A DNA stretch of 64,000 nt from Candidatus Obscuribacterales bacterium. GTDB taxonomy: Bacteria; Cyanobacteriota; Vampirovibrionia; Obscuribacterales; Obscuribacteraceae. This document shows positions 45,120-55,294 of this stretch, piece by piece. Location of the stretch: assembly GCA_019637435.1 (NCBI GenBank), contig JAHBVO010000004.1, positions 1 to 64,000 of the forward strand, given 5' to 3'. Positions within the stretch are counted from its first letter, which is position 1. Each line of letters opens with the position of its first letter. A program made the position numbers and the translations under genes. The notes below the pieces were generated by a model. It did not search any database. It was not told where the DNA came from and saw only the letters and a program-made list of their open reading frames with translations.

Positions 45120-45480
45120 CAGTGTAAATCGCAGAGCGACGGATTTAGCAGATTCCGTCGCTGTGTCATTGACAGACCGATTGTAGAACCTGCCCTGTCA
45201 ATCTGAGAGCGACGGATTTGGCAGATTCAGTCGCTGTGGCATTGACAGACCGACTGTAGAACCAGCCCTGTCAATCTGAGAGCGACGGATTTAGCAGATT
45301 CCGTCGCTGTGTCATTGACAGACCGACTGTAGAACCAGCCCTGTCAATCTGAGAGCGACGGATTTGGCAGATTCCGTCGCTGTGTCATTGACAGACCGAC
45401 TGTAGAACTAGCCCTGTCAATCCGAGAGCGACGGATTTGGCGGATTTCGTCGCTGCCTGATTGACACCATCCAAATTTGC
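45120..45480. repeat. 73-bp tandem array of hairpins, five copies
   Basis: AGAGCGACGG begins at 45133, 45206, 45279, 45352 and 45425, exactly 73 bases apart. Each unit pairs AGCGACGGATTT with GATTCCGTCGCT and has outer TGTCAAT/ATTGACA arms. A TGCTACTAGAGCATCTAG element closes the array. Same unit as at the window start, 45 kb away. Confidence 0.93.
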
Positions 45481-45670
45481 TACTAGAGCATCTAGAAGAC
45501 TTGGTTCGAAAAATCGAAACGGCTGAAGGACTTTGGTCCGACAACCGTTTCGAAAGACTGACGACCGAACCGGCTGGCTGGAACCGATTGAACTTTCGTC
45601 CAATAAGTTACGCAGCCAGCCGGTGAAACATCAACCGCGATTGATGTTTCCCGAGTCAGTCAGGCGCGGA

Positions 45671-46423
45671 TCAGCTCTGGGGCTGGTCGCCGGCGGGCGG
45701 AGTTAAGAGAACGCGGTGTACGTCGGCAGAGCAACGACTTGGCGCCGGCCTTCTTCTTGATCTCTTCGAGCTCGCGGTCGGCGGCGGTGCCGTCACCGAG
45801 CTTGTTCTTGGCGCGAGCGACGTTGAGGTCGTGGTCGACGGCGTCGAAGTCGGCCCGGGCTGGAGAGCTTGTCGTTGATGTCATGGCCTGCTGCTTAGCG
45901 GCGGCGGCGGTCCTCGGGAAGGCGCCGGTCAGGTTGCTGGCGAAGCTCGCGTGTCCTCGATCTTGTCGCCGAAGGCCTTGATGCTCTCGATGGTGGAATC
46001 GAGGGCGGCCTGGGCTTCGTCGGAGGCGGACTTAGCTTCGGCGAGGCGACCCTTGATGCGGTCGACCTTCTGCTCGCCGGCTTCGAAGCGCTTGCCGAGG
46101 GTGTCGAGAGCGGCCTCGGAGGCGCCCATCTCGGTGGCGGTCTTGTACTCGTCCTTGATGGTGTCCAGGGCCTTCTCGGCTTCGCCGAGTTCCTTGGTCA
46201 CGTCATCGACGGTGGCCATGCAGTTGGCGACGTTGGTGCGCTGGGCGGGGAGGAGCGCCTTGAGCTGCTTGTAGCGATCCTTGTTGCGCTCGACGGCGGT
46301 GGTGCCGGAGGCGACGGCCTGGCTGCCCTTGATGCGGAGCAGCTGGCGGAGGGCGTCCCACTTCCAGACGAGGACGACGAGACCGACGAGGGCGGCGATG
46401 GTGATGATGGTGCCAGGGGTCAT
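45671..46423 (-). pseudogene. membrane coiled-coil gene, copy 1 of 3, frameshifted near the end
   Basis: The family product would have about 252 residues: a short N-terminal membrane helix (about 5-20), then an all-helical Ala/Lys/Glu coiled coil ending in GTSNPPAGDQPQS. Its character (single anchor, coiled coil, next to TPM-domain genes) recalls PspA-type envelope proteins, but I could not assign a family. This copy reads intact to about residue 157, then has two single-base insertions (around 45945-45950) and several further indels until 45870; a short stretch regains the family frame and the tail is diverged. GGAG stands upstream of the ATG. Confidence 0.7.
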
Positions 46424-46791
46424 GTTTGAATTCTCCAGTCAGATTGGACACTTGGTCCGTTGGAGCACGAGCGGGATGCTCGTGCCGGAAAAGCGCCGAC
46501 GATGTTGCCGACGCTAGATGAACTGAGGCGACCGTTCGCCAAACCTGGGAACGGTTAGAAAACTAGACTACTCGCAAGTCGTGAGCGAGCATGCTGTGGC
46601 ACTAGATGCGGTGCCTATACTCAACCAAACTGCCGACTGAGCGCGAAGCCCAGCCGGCAGCGGAATTCAGCGGAACAACGTACTTCAACTGAGCCACTCA
46701 GCTTGTTTGCCATGTCAGGCGAACGCGCTGGTGGCGTTTTGGCGTAGACCGGCCTGCCTTACAGCAAGCCAGCCGAACGACAGGCGCCGGA

Positions 46792-47548
46792 TCAGCTCTG
46801 GGGCTGGTCGCCGGCGGGCGGGTTGGAGGTGCCCTTGGTCAGCGCGTCGAGCTTGGAGCGGCCCGACTTGGCGCCGGCCTTCTTCTTGATCTCTTCGAGC
46901 TCGCGGTCGGCGGCGGTGCCGTCACCGAGCTTGTTCTTGGCGCGAGCGACGTTGAGGTCGTGGTCGACGGCGTCGAAGTCGGCCGAGGCTTCGGAGAGCT
47001 TGTCGTTGATGTCCTTGGCCTGCTGCTTGGCGGCGGCGGCGGTCTCGAGGGCCTTGGTCAGGTTGCTGGCGAGCTCGCTGTCCTCGATCTTGTCGCCGAA
47101 GGCCTTGATGCTCTCGATGGTGGAATCGAGGGCGGCCTGGGCTTCGTCGGAGGCGGACTTGGCTTCGGCGAGGCGACCCTTGATGCGGTCGACCTTCTGC
47201 TCGCCGGCTCGAAGCGCTTGCCGAGGGTGTCGAGAGCGGCTCGGAGGCGCCCATCTCGGTGGCGGTCTTGTACTCGTCCTTGATGGTGTCCAGGGCCTTC
47301 TCGGCTTCGCCGAGTTCCTTGGTCACGTCATCGACGGTGGCCATGCAGTTGGCGACGTTGGTGCGCTGGGCGGGGAGGAGCGCCTTGAGCTGCTTGTAGC
47401 GGTCCTTGTTGCGCTCGACGGCGGTGGTGCCGGAGGCGACGGCCTGGCTGCCCTTGATGCGGAGCAGCTGGCGGAGGGCGTCCCACTTCCAGACGAGGAC
47501 GACGAGACCGACGAGGGCGGCGATGGTGATGATGGTACCGGGGGTCAT
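46792..47548 (-). pseudogene. membrane coiled-coil gene, copy 2 of 3, two single-base deletions
   Basis: Identical to copy 1 in its first 102 residues. Two single-base deletions (a T near 47213 and a C near 47245, compared with copy 1) throw it out of frame; the unchanged frame continues as a 209-residue product with a basic unrelated tail, stopping at 46922. The downstream part of the family sequence through to GDQPQS is preserved in another frame. The ribosome site CTGGAGAAATC matches that of copy 1. Confidence 0.7.
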
Positions 47549-47900
47549 GTTGATTTCTCCAGTCAGATTGGACACATTGGTCCTGTGAGGCAGAGCGGGA
47601 TGCTCGTGCCTGGAAAGACATCGACGGACGAGTCGATGCCAGGTTCGGACTGCGGCAAGCGACGGCTGTGCCGCGGAAAACTGTCACCACGCGAGGCGTG
47701 ATGCGATTGGCGACCCTGACAAGGGTGCGGTACCAGATGCGATACCGCTTAGTTTTGTTGGAACTGCTGGCTGAGCATGGAAGCCCAGCCAGCAGCGGAA
47801 CTCTGGGTAGCTCGCGCCGAGGGCAATTCAGCTCACGCTGATGCCGGTGGCGAGTCAGCTCATGTGGAGTCGTTCAGCTCAGCGCTGATGACGATGCGGA

Positions 47901-48652
47901 TCAGCTCTGGGGCTGGTCGCCGGCGGGCGGGTTGGAGGTGCCCTTTGTCAGCGCGTCGAGCTTGGAGCGGCCCGACTTGGCGCCGGCCTTCTTCTTGATC
48001 TCTTCGAGCTCGCGGTCGGCGGCGGTGCCGTCACCGAGCTTGTTCTTGGCGCGAGCGACGTTGAGGTCGTGGTCGACGGCGTCGAAGTCGGCCGAGGCTT
48101 CGGAGAGCTTGTCGTTGATGTCCTTGGCCTGCTGCTTGGCGGCGGCGGTCTGGGGCGCGGTCAGGTTGCTGGCGAGCTCGCTGTCCTCAAATCTTGTCGC
48201 CGAAATCTGATGCTCTCGATGGTGGAATCGAAGGCGGCTGAAACTTCGTCGGGATGAGGACTTAGCGCCGGCGAGGCGACCCCCTTGATGCGGTCGGCCT
48301 TCTGCTCACCAGCTGGCTTGCTGCCGAGAGGTGTCGAGAGCGGCTTCGAGGCGCCCATCTCGGTGGCGGTCTTGTACTCGTCCTTGATGGTGTCCAGGGC
48401 CTTCTCGGCTTCGCCGAGTTCCTTGGTCACGTCATCGACGGTGGCCATGCAGTTGGCGACGTTGGTGCGCTGGGCAGGGAGGAGCGCCTTGAGCTGCTTG
48501 TAGCGGTCCTTGTTGCGCTCGACGGCGGTGGTGCCGGAGGCGACGGCCTGGCTGCCCTTGATGCGGAGCAGCTGGCGGAGGGCGTCCCACTTCCAGACGA
48601 GGACGACGAGACCGACGAGGGCGGCGATGGTGATGATGGTGCCGGGTGTCAT
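47901..48652 (-). pseudogene. membrane coiled-coil gene, copy 3 of 3, multiple indels
   Basis: Identical to the other copies for 101 residues. Beyond that it carries many substitutions and indels between about 48150 and 48350. It reads as a 162-residue product ending at 48161, with the C-terminal family part intact in another frame. Closest to the TPM-domain gene upstream (213 bases), so possibly co-transcribed with it. Confidence 0.7.
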
Positions 48653-48865
48653 AGTGATTGAACCTTTCGTGTGACCCATTGGGTCGTTGAGTCGCTGACG
48701 GAGTCGTTCCGCGCAGGCGACGGGATTGGAGTCGAAAACGGCTGGCCACCAGGCAAGCCGTTTAGTTTCGCTACGAACAGAAGGCGCTGTTTTGCAACGC
48801 CTCCTTTGGTTTAAACAACAACATGAGCGTCGAGTTATTGTGCTCGACGCTGAGCGGACGGGCGA

Positions 48866-51800
48866 CTAGTAGTTGCCGCCGCCGCTCCTGCCGCTGTAGC
48901 CGCTGCCGCCGGAGCTGGACTTGAAGCCACCTCCGCCGGAGCTGCTGCCGCCTCCCGGGCGCGAGCCGCCACCGCTGAAGCCGCCACCGCTGCTGCGCTG
49001 CTGCGAGGTCCGGAGGGCCGCCGCCGCCGCGCGAGCCGCAGCTGCCGCAGCTTCTTCGCGGTCGCGCTTGCGACGACGAGCGAGGCTTTCGGCTGCATCA
49101 TCAGCGTCTTCGGCTGCCTTGTAGGCTTGCTTGGCTTTCGACTTCGCCTCGGCGTAGTCCTTGTTGCGGAAGTACGAGGAGCTCTCGCGCAGGCGCGAGT
49201 TTGCGGTCGAGAGGTCCGCGTCGACGCCTTCGCCGTATGACCGGCGATTGACCTCGTTGATCTTCTCGCTTGCCGACTGGTAGGCCGACTGCGCCTCGGC
49301 ACAGGTCTTGATCTCGAGCTCGGCCTGCTCCTTGGCTCCGTCCGCGTCAGCCTTCAGTTCGGCAGCCTCGCGGCTGAGCGCGACCCAGTCGGACTTGGCG
49401 GTGTTGAGCTTGTTCTGGAGCTGTCCACGCGCCGTCCGCACGGACGCGAGCGCCCGTTTGGTATCGTCGGTGGTGACGTCGTTGGCGACCTTCGGTGCGG
49501 CGTAGCCGATGGCTGCGTCGAGAACCGCGAAGTCTTCCTTGGCCTGGTCGTAAGCGCGACGCTGCGCGTCGATCGCCTTGTCGAAACCATCGAAGCTGGC
49601 CACGACCTCGTGAACCGCCTTGTTGACCGCCGGCCAATCGGCGATCTTCTTGTCCGCTTCCGCCTTCTGCAGACCGAGCTTGCGGTCGGCGTCGGCGAAG
49701 GCGTTGTCGGTCGCGGCTGCCGTGGTGAAGGCGTTGTCGCGCAGCTTGGCGCGCAGCCGCTGAGCGGTCGTCAGGCACGTCGCCACGGTGTCGCGGCTGT
49801 CCTGACGCAGGCGGCGCAGCTCCTTGAGCAGGGCGTGAGCCTGCGTGAGCTTGGTGCGGGCGCCGTCGAGCGCGGCTTGCGTGCTCTTCACGAGCGCGCG
49901 GGCGCCGACGAAGTTCTGCGCATCGTAGAGCGCCTTCACCTGCGCGAGCAGGCTCGGGGTGCCCTTCTCGGTCGCATGCGACTCGTCGACCGCGGTCGGA
50001 TGGCTTCCATAGTTTTTGGCCAGGAAGTCCGACTTGAGCTCCACGACAGCCGTGTCGGCGTCGGGAAGCTCGGTGCGGAGGCTGGCGAGCGTGTTGCGCG
50101 CCGGCGTGACCTTGGTTTCCACCCAGGCCTTGGCGGCGACGATGTCGTCGACCAGGTCGCTTGCCTGCTTGGCGAGCGCTTCCGCCTTCTCCTTCGCGGT
50201 CACGGCTTCGTCGAGCTTGGCGGCGTAGACGAGTTCGTGCGCGCTCTTCAGGCTGCCGCGAGCGTCGGCGACGAAGGTATCCGGGTTGGAGCCCTTCTCG
50301 GCGAGCATGAACTTGGCGCCCTGCGCGGTCTGCGGCTGGCTTTCGCCCTCGCCGAGAACGTACAGGTAGACCGCGTCTTCGCCGCGCTTCTTGGTCGCCT
50401 TGGATTCGGAGCCGTCGATCTGGGTTTTCACCGCGGGCAGCGACTTCTTGATGCCGATCGCGCGGATGAGTTTCTCGCCCAGAGCCTTGTAGCCGGCTTC
50501 CACGGTTTCCGACCCGCTGAACGCTTCGAGCGGGTCCGAGGACAGGATGGCGACGAACGCCGCCTGACCGCGCTTGAGCTCGGCGATGGTCGCCTCGTAG
50601 GGCGCCATCGTGAGTTCGGCGGCCTCGATGTCCTTGCGCTGGCCGTTGACCTGGGCGTCGAGCTGTTCGACGTCGGTCTTGTTCTGGCGCGCGCCTTCGA
50701 ACGCCTTGACGATACCGGACAGCGCCTTGTTCGTCTTGTCGAAGAGTTCCGACATTGCGTTGAGCAGCGCGCCCGGCTCGTAGTCCGCCTTCTCGACCAG
50801 ACCGCCGAACAGCGTCGCTTCCTCCAGCGGCAGGTCGTCACCGGTGATGGTGATGACGCGCTTGCTGAGCAGCTCTTCGCATTCGGTCAGTCCTTTTATG
50901 GACGGAAACCGATTGCGCTCGAACGCCTTCTTCGCCGCCTCCAGCGTGTCGTTGGCGACCTTGCGCCGAACGGAGAAGTCGGCGAAATCCTTGCAGGCTG
51001 CTGTGAACGTCGTGAGCGTGCGACCTTTGAAACGCGACTTCCAGTCACCTTGATCGGTGAGGAAACCGCGATAGTCGCGCAGCTTCAGATAGAGTTCGTT
51101 GGCGCTGTTGAGGCTGGTCTCGAAGTCGGCGATCAGCTTCTGCGCGCGCTTGCGCCGTGATGAGTTGCGCATGAGCAGCCAGATGAGCGTGCCGAGGAAG
51201 GCGATGGCGAGCCCGCCGCCGCCGAGGTAGTACGGCATCATCTCCTGGAGCTTGCGGTCCGCCTCGGCTTTCGCCTGGCGAGCCTTGATGGTGTCGATAT
51301 CGCTGTTGACCGTCTGGACGACTGCGACGAAGGCGCCCGCCGGGTCCTGCGGCATGAAGCGGCGCAGGTTGGGGATGACCGGACCGTTCTGCGGGTCCGA
51401 AAAATAGGCGCCGGTCATGTTCCAGTCGGAGAACCAGTTGCCGCCGTTGGCTGCAACCGAACCCTTATTGGGATTGTCCGCTCGGCGGACCCACATGACG
51501 ACGAGATAATTGTCGGACGGAAAACCGGGTCGCGACTGCCACTTCAAGACGAGCTTGTCGAGCGCGTCTCGTCCGGGAATGTCGGACTGCAGCAGGTCGG
51601 AACCTTGCTGCGTGGCGACCACGTAAACCTGCAGCCCATGCCGTTGTCCTTCCCTGATGAGGTCGGATTCGATGGAACTCAGATTCACGGGCGCCTGCCG
51701 GTTGTTGGAAAGCAGGGGATCGACGTAGACGTGCCGGTCCGGACTGAAGTCCGGCAGCCACGTCTGTTGGTTCTGCGCGAATGCCGGCTGTGCACCTATC

Positions 51801-51868
51801 ACCGAGATGATAAGGAGCAGAGCCATTACCAGGACACCGCGCACATGCGTGAGATTTCTGAACAACAT
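48866..51868 (-). CDS. 1000-residue TPM-domain protein with long coiled coil
   Basis: A secreted/membrane protein. Signal peptide (about 1-28), a TPM domain (about 40-195; FSPDRHVYVDP, GLQVYVVATQQG, DNYLVVMWVRR), a transmembrane helix (about 212-232), then about 680 residues of alternating helices rich in Ala, Lys, Glu and Asp, and a Gly/Ser-rich end (SGGGSRPGGGSSSGGGG) typical of TPM proteins. TPM domains occur in the PSII-repair phosphatase and in YgcG-like proteins. The length is two to four times the usual. GGAG precedes the ATG at 51868. A shorter paralog is at 56.5-57.9 kb. Confidence 0.88.
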   Translation of the reverse strand: MLFRNLTHVRGVLVMALLLIISVIGAQPAFAQNQQTWLPDFSPDRHVYVDPLLSNNRQAPVNLSSIESDLIREGQRHGLQVYVVATQQGSDLLQSDIPGRDALDKLVLKWQSRPGFPSDNYLVVMWVRRADNPNKGSVAANGGNWFSDWNMTGAYFSDPQNGPVIPNLRRFMPQDPAGAFVAVVQTVNSDIDTIKARQAKAEADRKLQEMMPYYLGGGGLAIAFLGTLIWLLMRNSSRRKRAQKLIADFETSLNSANELYLKLRDYRGFLTDQGDWKSRFKGRTLTTFTAACKDFADFSVRRKVANDTLEAAKKAFERNRFPSIKGLTECEELLSKRVITITGDDLPLEEATLFGGLVEKADYEPGALLNAMSELFDKTNKALSGIVKAFEGARQNKTDVEQLDAQVNGQRKDIEAAELTMAPYEATIAELKRGQAAFVAILSSDPLEAFSGSETVEAGYKALGEKLIRAIGIKKSLPAVKTQIDGSESKATKKRGEDAVYLYVLGEGESQPQTAQGAKFMLAEKGSNPDTFVADARGSLKSAHELVYAAKLDEAVTAKEKAEALAKQASDLVDDIVAAKAWVETKVTPARNTLASLRTELPDADTAVVELKSDFLAKNYGSHPTAVDESHATEKGTPSLLAQVKALYDAQNFVGARALVKSTQAALDGARTKLTQAHALLKELRRLRQDSRDTVATCLTTAQRLRAKLRDNAFTTAAATDNAFADADRKLGLQKAEADKKIADWPAVNKAVHEVVASFDGFDKAIDAQRRAYDQAKEDFAVLDAAIGYAAPKVANDVTTDDTKRALASVRTARGQLQNKLNTAKSDWVALSREAAELKADADGAKEQAELEIKTCAEAQSAYQSASEKINEVNRRSYGEGVDADLSTANSRLRESSSYFRNKDYAEAKSKAKQAYKAAEDADDAAESLARRRKRDREEAAAAAARAAAAALRTSQQRSSGGGFSGGGSRPGGGSSSGGGGFKSSSGGSGYSGRSGGGNY

Positions 51869-53403
51869 AGGTTCTCCCAGCAATTGGTGTCGGTTCAGCG
51901 CGCCGTCATCGACGCGTTGTGTCGAAAGCCGCTTCGTCAGAAGGTCGTCCGCAGTTGGCGTGGTTCGTCGTAACGAACGCGACTGCAACAGCGGATTGCG
52001 GTTTCTGAAAGTCGCGCGGGCACGAGCATGGAGTGCTGCGTGTCGACGGACCGTGCGAAGCGATGAGACGCCCTCGTGCCGTTCCTCGGGACCACGTTGG
52101 TGACAGGAACGGCTAGCCGTGTGCGTTTAGAAGAAACCATCTTGCGACGACGCTCTTCATCAGACCTTAGACGTGCAGAAACCACACGCTGCTGCGGGTG
52201 GTCTGGCGAATCGGTTCAGGTTAGATGTCTGGAGGCGGAGAGAAGTCGCAAGGCGTGAAAAGTAGACCTATGCAATCTACAAATCGGCGATGCGCTGCCC
52301 CAAGGTTTGTTGCCGCTTGTGAACCTTATCTGGGGTTAACGGTATGCGGTTCTACAGATTCAGCGTGACCGAAACGACCGCGGGACAATATCAAACAAGA
52401 GGTGCTATGGATTTCATGACAACGTTATATGTTCATGATGTGACCGAATTTAAGAGGTGCTTGACTAGCGTCGTTAGCGTAGCGCGAATTCGCCGGTGGG
52501 TGAGTTGCGACTAATGGGGCGATGAGATGGCGGTTTGTTATTGTCGCGTATGTGATATGGGTGATACTAAATGTGGTGACCATCCGCGACCTTGTCTTGA
52601 GCTACAGATGGTTGTGGTATCGATGCGTTCGCGCTCCACAGAACTTGTCCCTTATCGATTCAGACACCAGTCATCTCTTAACTCTAAATAGACAACGATC
52701 CATATAACTTTGCCGTTCCTCATCGATTCCGACACCAGGCATCTGCCGGCTCGAAACCGATGGGTCGTTGTTGTGTAATGCAGGCCGAGCGGTCGGTTTA
52801 TCGAACTCTTAAGCGCCGCTCAGGAAGCGGTTGTTGAGTTACGTAACGGGCAGCGAGAAGTTGCGCTAGGGTTCAATTTTTCCTTTATCTTTTGCGCTAG
52901 CGTAGTCTGAAAAGGTTTATTTGAAGCTACTCTTCGGATTTAGGAGACGCAATTCATGTATGAATTCGTTAGAAATTGCGGGCAGAATCGCGCTAACTGT
53001 GCCGACTTAAGTGCTGTTTAAGGGAAGTAGTTATTGCACTATACCAGTAGTTTTTTATACGTTGACTGGTCAACTTCACTTTCTGCTCCAACAGGACTTC
53101 TTCCGCGAAAACCGCACCCAGTCTTACATTCACCATAAGAAAACGCCGTCGTATCAGCGACATGGGTGGCGTCATGTGTGCGGGGAAGGATGGTTGACCG
53201 AATATTTGGACTTGTCTGATGGTCGAGTTGTAACTGCGAACTTGCGCTCCTGGTGAAGAGTGGCGAGTGCGTCGTGTCGGTTCGATTTTGGTTCAAGTTA
53301 AGTAATCCACTTCCGAGCTGGTGTCATCCGCGGTGACATTGGTTTGGGAAGGCAACCAGGGCTGACGATGTAGCGGTCGTCGGTCCAAACAGGAGAGTTC
53401 TCC
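51869..53403. other. 1.5-kb spacer with no firm gene
   Basis: Largest gene-poor stretch. A short duplicated motif (ATCGATTC.GACACCAG.CATCT) occurs near 52655 and 52718. A 61-codon frame at 52522-52707 begins with a hydrophobic helix (FVIVAYVIWVILNVVTI) and could be a tiny membrane protein, but it has no ribosome site. The frame 53011-53256 is not convincing. Confidence 0.5.
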
Positions 53404-54057
53404 ATGAAGGCTAAATTTACCGTATCTGCCACGCTGAAAGCGGGCAAGGATCGCGTTCAAGCACCGGAACCCGTCACTCCGATGCTCATGCTCGCGAAGT
53501 TTTCTGGGATGAACCTGGCCGCCGATCTCAAAGGTCTGGTGGCAAGCTCCGAAGAGAAAGTTTCGGAGCAGCTGTCGACGAGTGGTTTCACGGGTGAGTT
53601 GGGTGAACACCTGACCATCACGCTCGGCGAGAAGAGCAAGCAGAAGAAGGTGCTGATCGTCGGTCTCGGCAAGGCTGGACGTTTCGATTGCGGCACCGTG
53701 CGCGATACCATCAAGGTCGCCATGAATCGCGTCGTGGCTGCCCGCTGCGAACGCATCACAATCCCCATCATGCCCGATCGGCTCACGTCGTCGAGCCTTG
53801 GTCTGATGCCCACCGCCCACATCATCAAGTGCGTCGCCGAAGACGTGCTCGAAGCGAAGGATGGCGATGGTGTCGTCGAGATCGAGCTGCTCACCACGCC
53901 GCAGGGCAAACGCCATGTGAACGCCGGTCTCGCCAAGGAGCGCCGTTCCAAGAAGCCGTGTGGGGTGTGCGCCGATGTCGAAAAGCCGTCGAAGTCCGAG
54001 GGGAAGCCCAAGGACAAGGACGGCAAGGCTGCGAAGAAAGACGTTTGCTCGAAGTAG
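53404..54057 (+). CDS. stand-alone leucyl aminopeptidase N-terminal domain
   Basis: A 217-residue protein matching only the N-terminal (macro-like) domain of M17 leucyl aminopeptidase: GELGEHLTITLGEKSKQKKVLIVGLGKA is the family signature. The catalytic metal-binding domain, about 300 residues, is absent; residues after about 175 form a Lys/Asp-rich tail with cysteine pairs (CGVCADV, DVCSK). So it is not a peptidase. In full-length enzymes this domain helps hexamer assembly and in PepA contributes to DNA binding. It starts after a GGAGAG site. Strong codon bias suggests a live gene. Confidence 0.8.
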   Translation: MKAKFTVSATLKAGKDRVQAPEPVTPMLMLAKFSGMNLAADLKGLVASSEEKVSEQLSTSGFTGELGEHLTITLGEKSKQKKVLIVGLGKAGRFDCGTVRDTIKVAMNRVVAARCERITIPIMPDRLTSSSLGLMPTAHIIKCVAEDVLEAKDGDGVVEIELLTTPQGKRHVNAGLAKERRSKKPCGVCADVEKPSKSEGKPKDKDGKAAKKDVCSK

Positions 54058-54349
54058 CACAGGTTTTCCGGAAAACTTGACTCGCCATTGTTTCGTTATG
54101 AGGCAGCGGCGGGTTTGACTTAGTCACAGCAGGGGAGCGAGGTTCATCGGCGTTTGCCGGTGACTTTGTTCCCCTGTCTGTCCGTCGGTTGGATACTAGA
54201 TGCCGTGGTAGAAATTGTGCAAATCGGCAAATCGGATCCGTTTTCCACACATCCGAACCGCTGTAGCTTTGAGACCTCCGCTGCTGGCGCCGGCTGGTCG
54301 GAGTGGGTTTGCCTGTCGGAGTCTATTGTCCGCAACGAGACCGAAGTGC
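54058..54349. other. short spacer with TACTAGATGC motif
   Basis: A GGATACTAGATGCCGTGGTA element near 54190 belongs to the dispersed TACTA family. It separates two convergent genes. No clear terminator. Confidence 0.5.
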
Positions 54350-55294
54350 TCAAGCACCCTCGTTCGATTGCGAAGAAGGCTCCGATGGTTTTCCTCGAAA
54401 GCGCGTCTTTGTTTGCTGGGTCTCGCGCTCAGCCAGTCCCGGGGGCAGATGTAGCGAGAATGGCGAGAGTCGGTAGATTTCTTCGACTCTACTCGTCACC
54501 CAACGGTTCGGGCGCTCCGTCAATTCGTTGTTGGCCAAGCGGTCGAGAAAATCGCTGACGCATAGAATGTGCCGCTTTGGCACGAGCAGGATCTCCAGGT
54601 CGAGTGCGCCGATTATGTTTGCGAAAACCGAGAGGCTCGAGGTGAACAGCCTTTCGAGCCGTGACAACTGGGTTCTTTCAACGCCGCAGCGCGCACTCAG
54701 TTGCCCCTGGGAAAGCCCAAGATGCCGACGTTGACGCTTAATGCATTCTCCAACTTTTGCCAATGCGTTTCCTTCTAGGCTACCGGTTCCATTTTTGATT
54801 CTCGCTTGGTTGCATATCAAGCAAAGGTCCAAGCCATGGAGGTTTGCAATGACGTCGGCTTCAGTCGGAATTGAGAAGCGACGCATGTTCTCTCCTGTGT
54901 CCCGATGGGACATGATATTCAAGCTGCCCTCGTAGTGAACCTTCCCATCGAGTATTGCAATTTTTTGATGTACTTTGTTTTTCAGATTGAGGTGTACTCC
55001 CCAGGACTGCAGGACCATGCATCTGTTGTAGAAGCCCTGCAGCTCCTCCTGTTGCTGGTCGGTCAAGTTTTCTTTATACCAGCTGCTTGGTGCCTGAATG
55101 AAGATACAGACGGTGGCACCACGGGTGATGGCTTCTTCTATCCTTCTCTCGATCTTTTTCATTCGCGCGTCCCAGAGAAACGCCGACTGAATCACGACAT
55201 GACCAACTACCTGATCCAGGTCACCGTTGAACAAGCTCCAAAACAATTCGTCGGTGAGTGCTTGCGAGACAGGAGGGTTGTTTGGCTTTTTCAT
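54350..55294 (-). CDS. PLD-type nuclease domain fused to XRE helix-turn-helix, second copy
   Basis: A 314-residue paralog of the protein at 18 kb. The PLD domain (about 15-165) has H109, K111, D116 and G123-S124-N126 in EGSLNIMSHRDTGENMRRF; the XRE HTH (about 190-238) reads GLSQGQLSARCGVERTQLSRLE. It shares with the first copy the segment VCIF(V/I)Q.P.S and the same domain order. It has an extra tail of about 65 residues, basic and Ser/Pro-rich. Each has one HKD, so a homodimer is expected. Codon use is looser than in nearby housekeeping genes. Neighbours give no target. Confidence 0.85.
   Translation of the reverse strand: MKKPNNPPVSQALTDELFWSLFNGDLDQVVGHVVIQSAFLWDARMKKIERRIEEAITRGATVCIFIQAPSSWYKENLTDQQQEELQGFYNRCMVLQSWGVHLNLKNKVHQKIAILDGKVHYEGSLNIMSHRDTGENMRRFSIPTEADVIANLHGLDLCLICNQARIKNGTGSLEGNALAKVGECIKRQRRHLGLSQGQLSARCGVERTQLSRLERLFTSSLSVFANIIGALDLEILLVPKRHILCVSDFLDRLANNELTERPNRWVTSRVEEIYRLSPFSLHLPPGLAERETQQTKTRFRGKPSEPSSQSNEGA

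Noticed and set aside
49610..51160. 516-codon plus-strand frame
   Set aside because: Antisense to the large TPM-domain protein; composition typical of a shadow.
53011..53256. 81-codon plus-strand frame
   Set aside because: No ribosome site, no conserved feature, and biased toward random composition.
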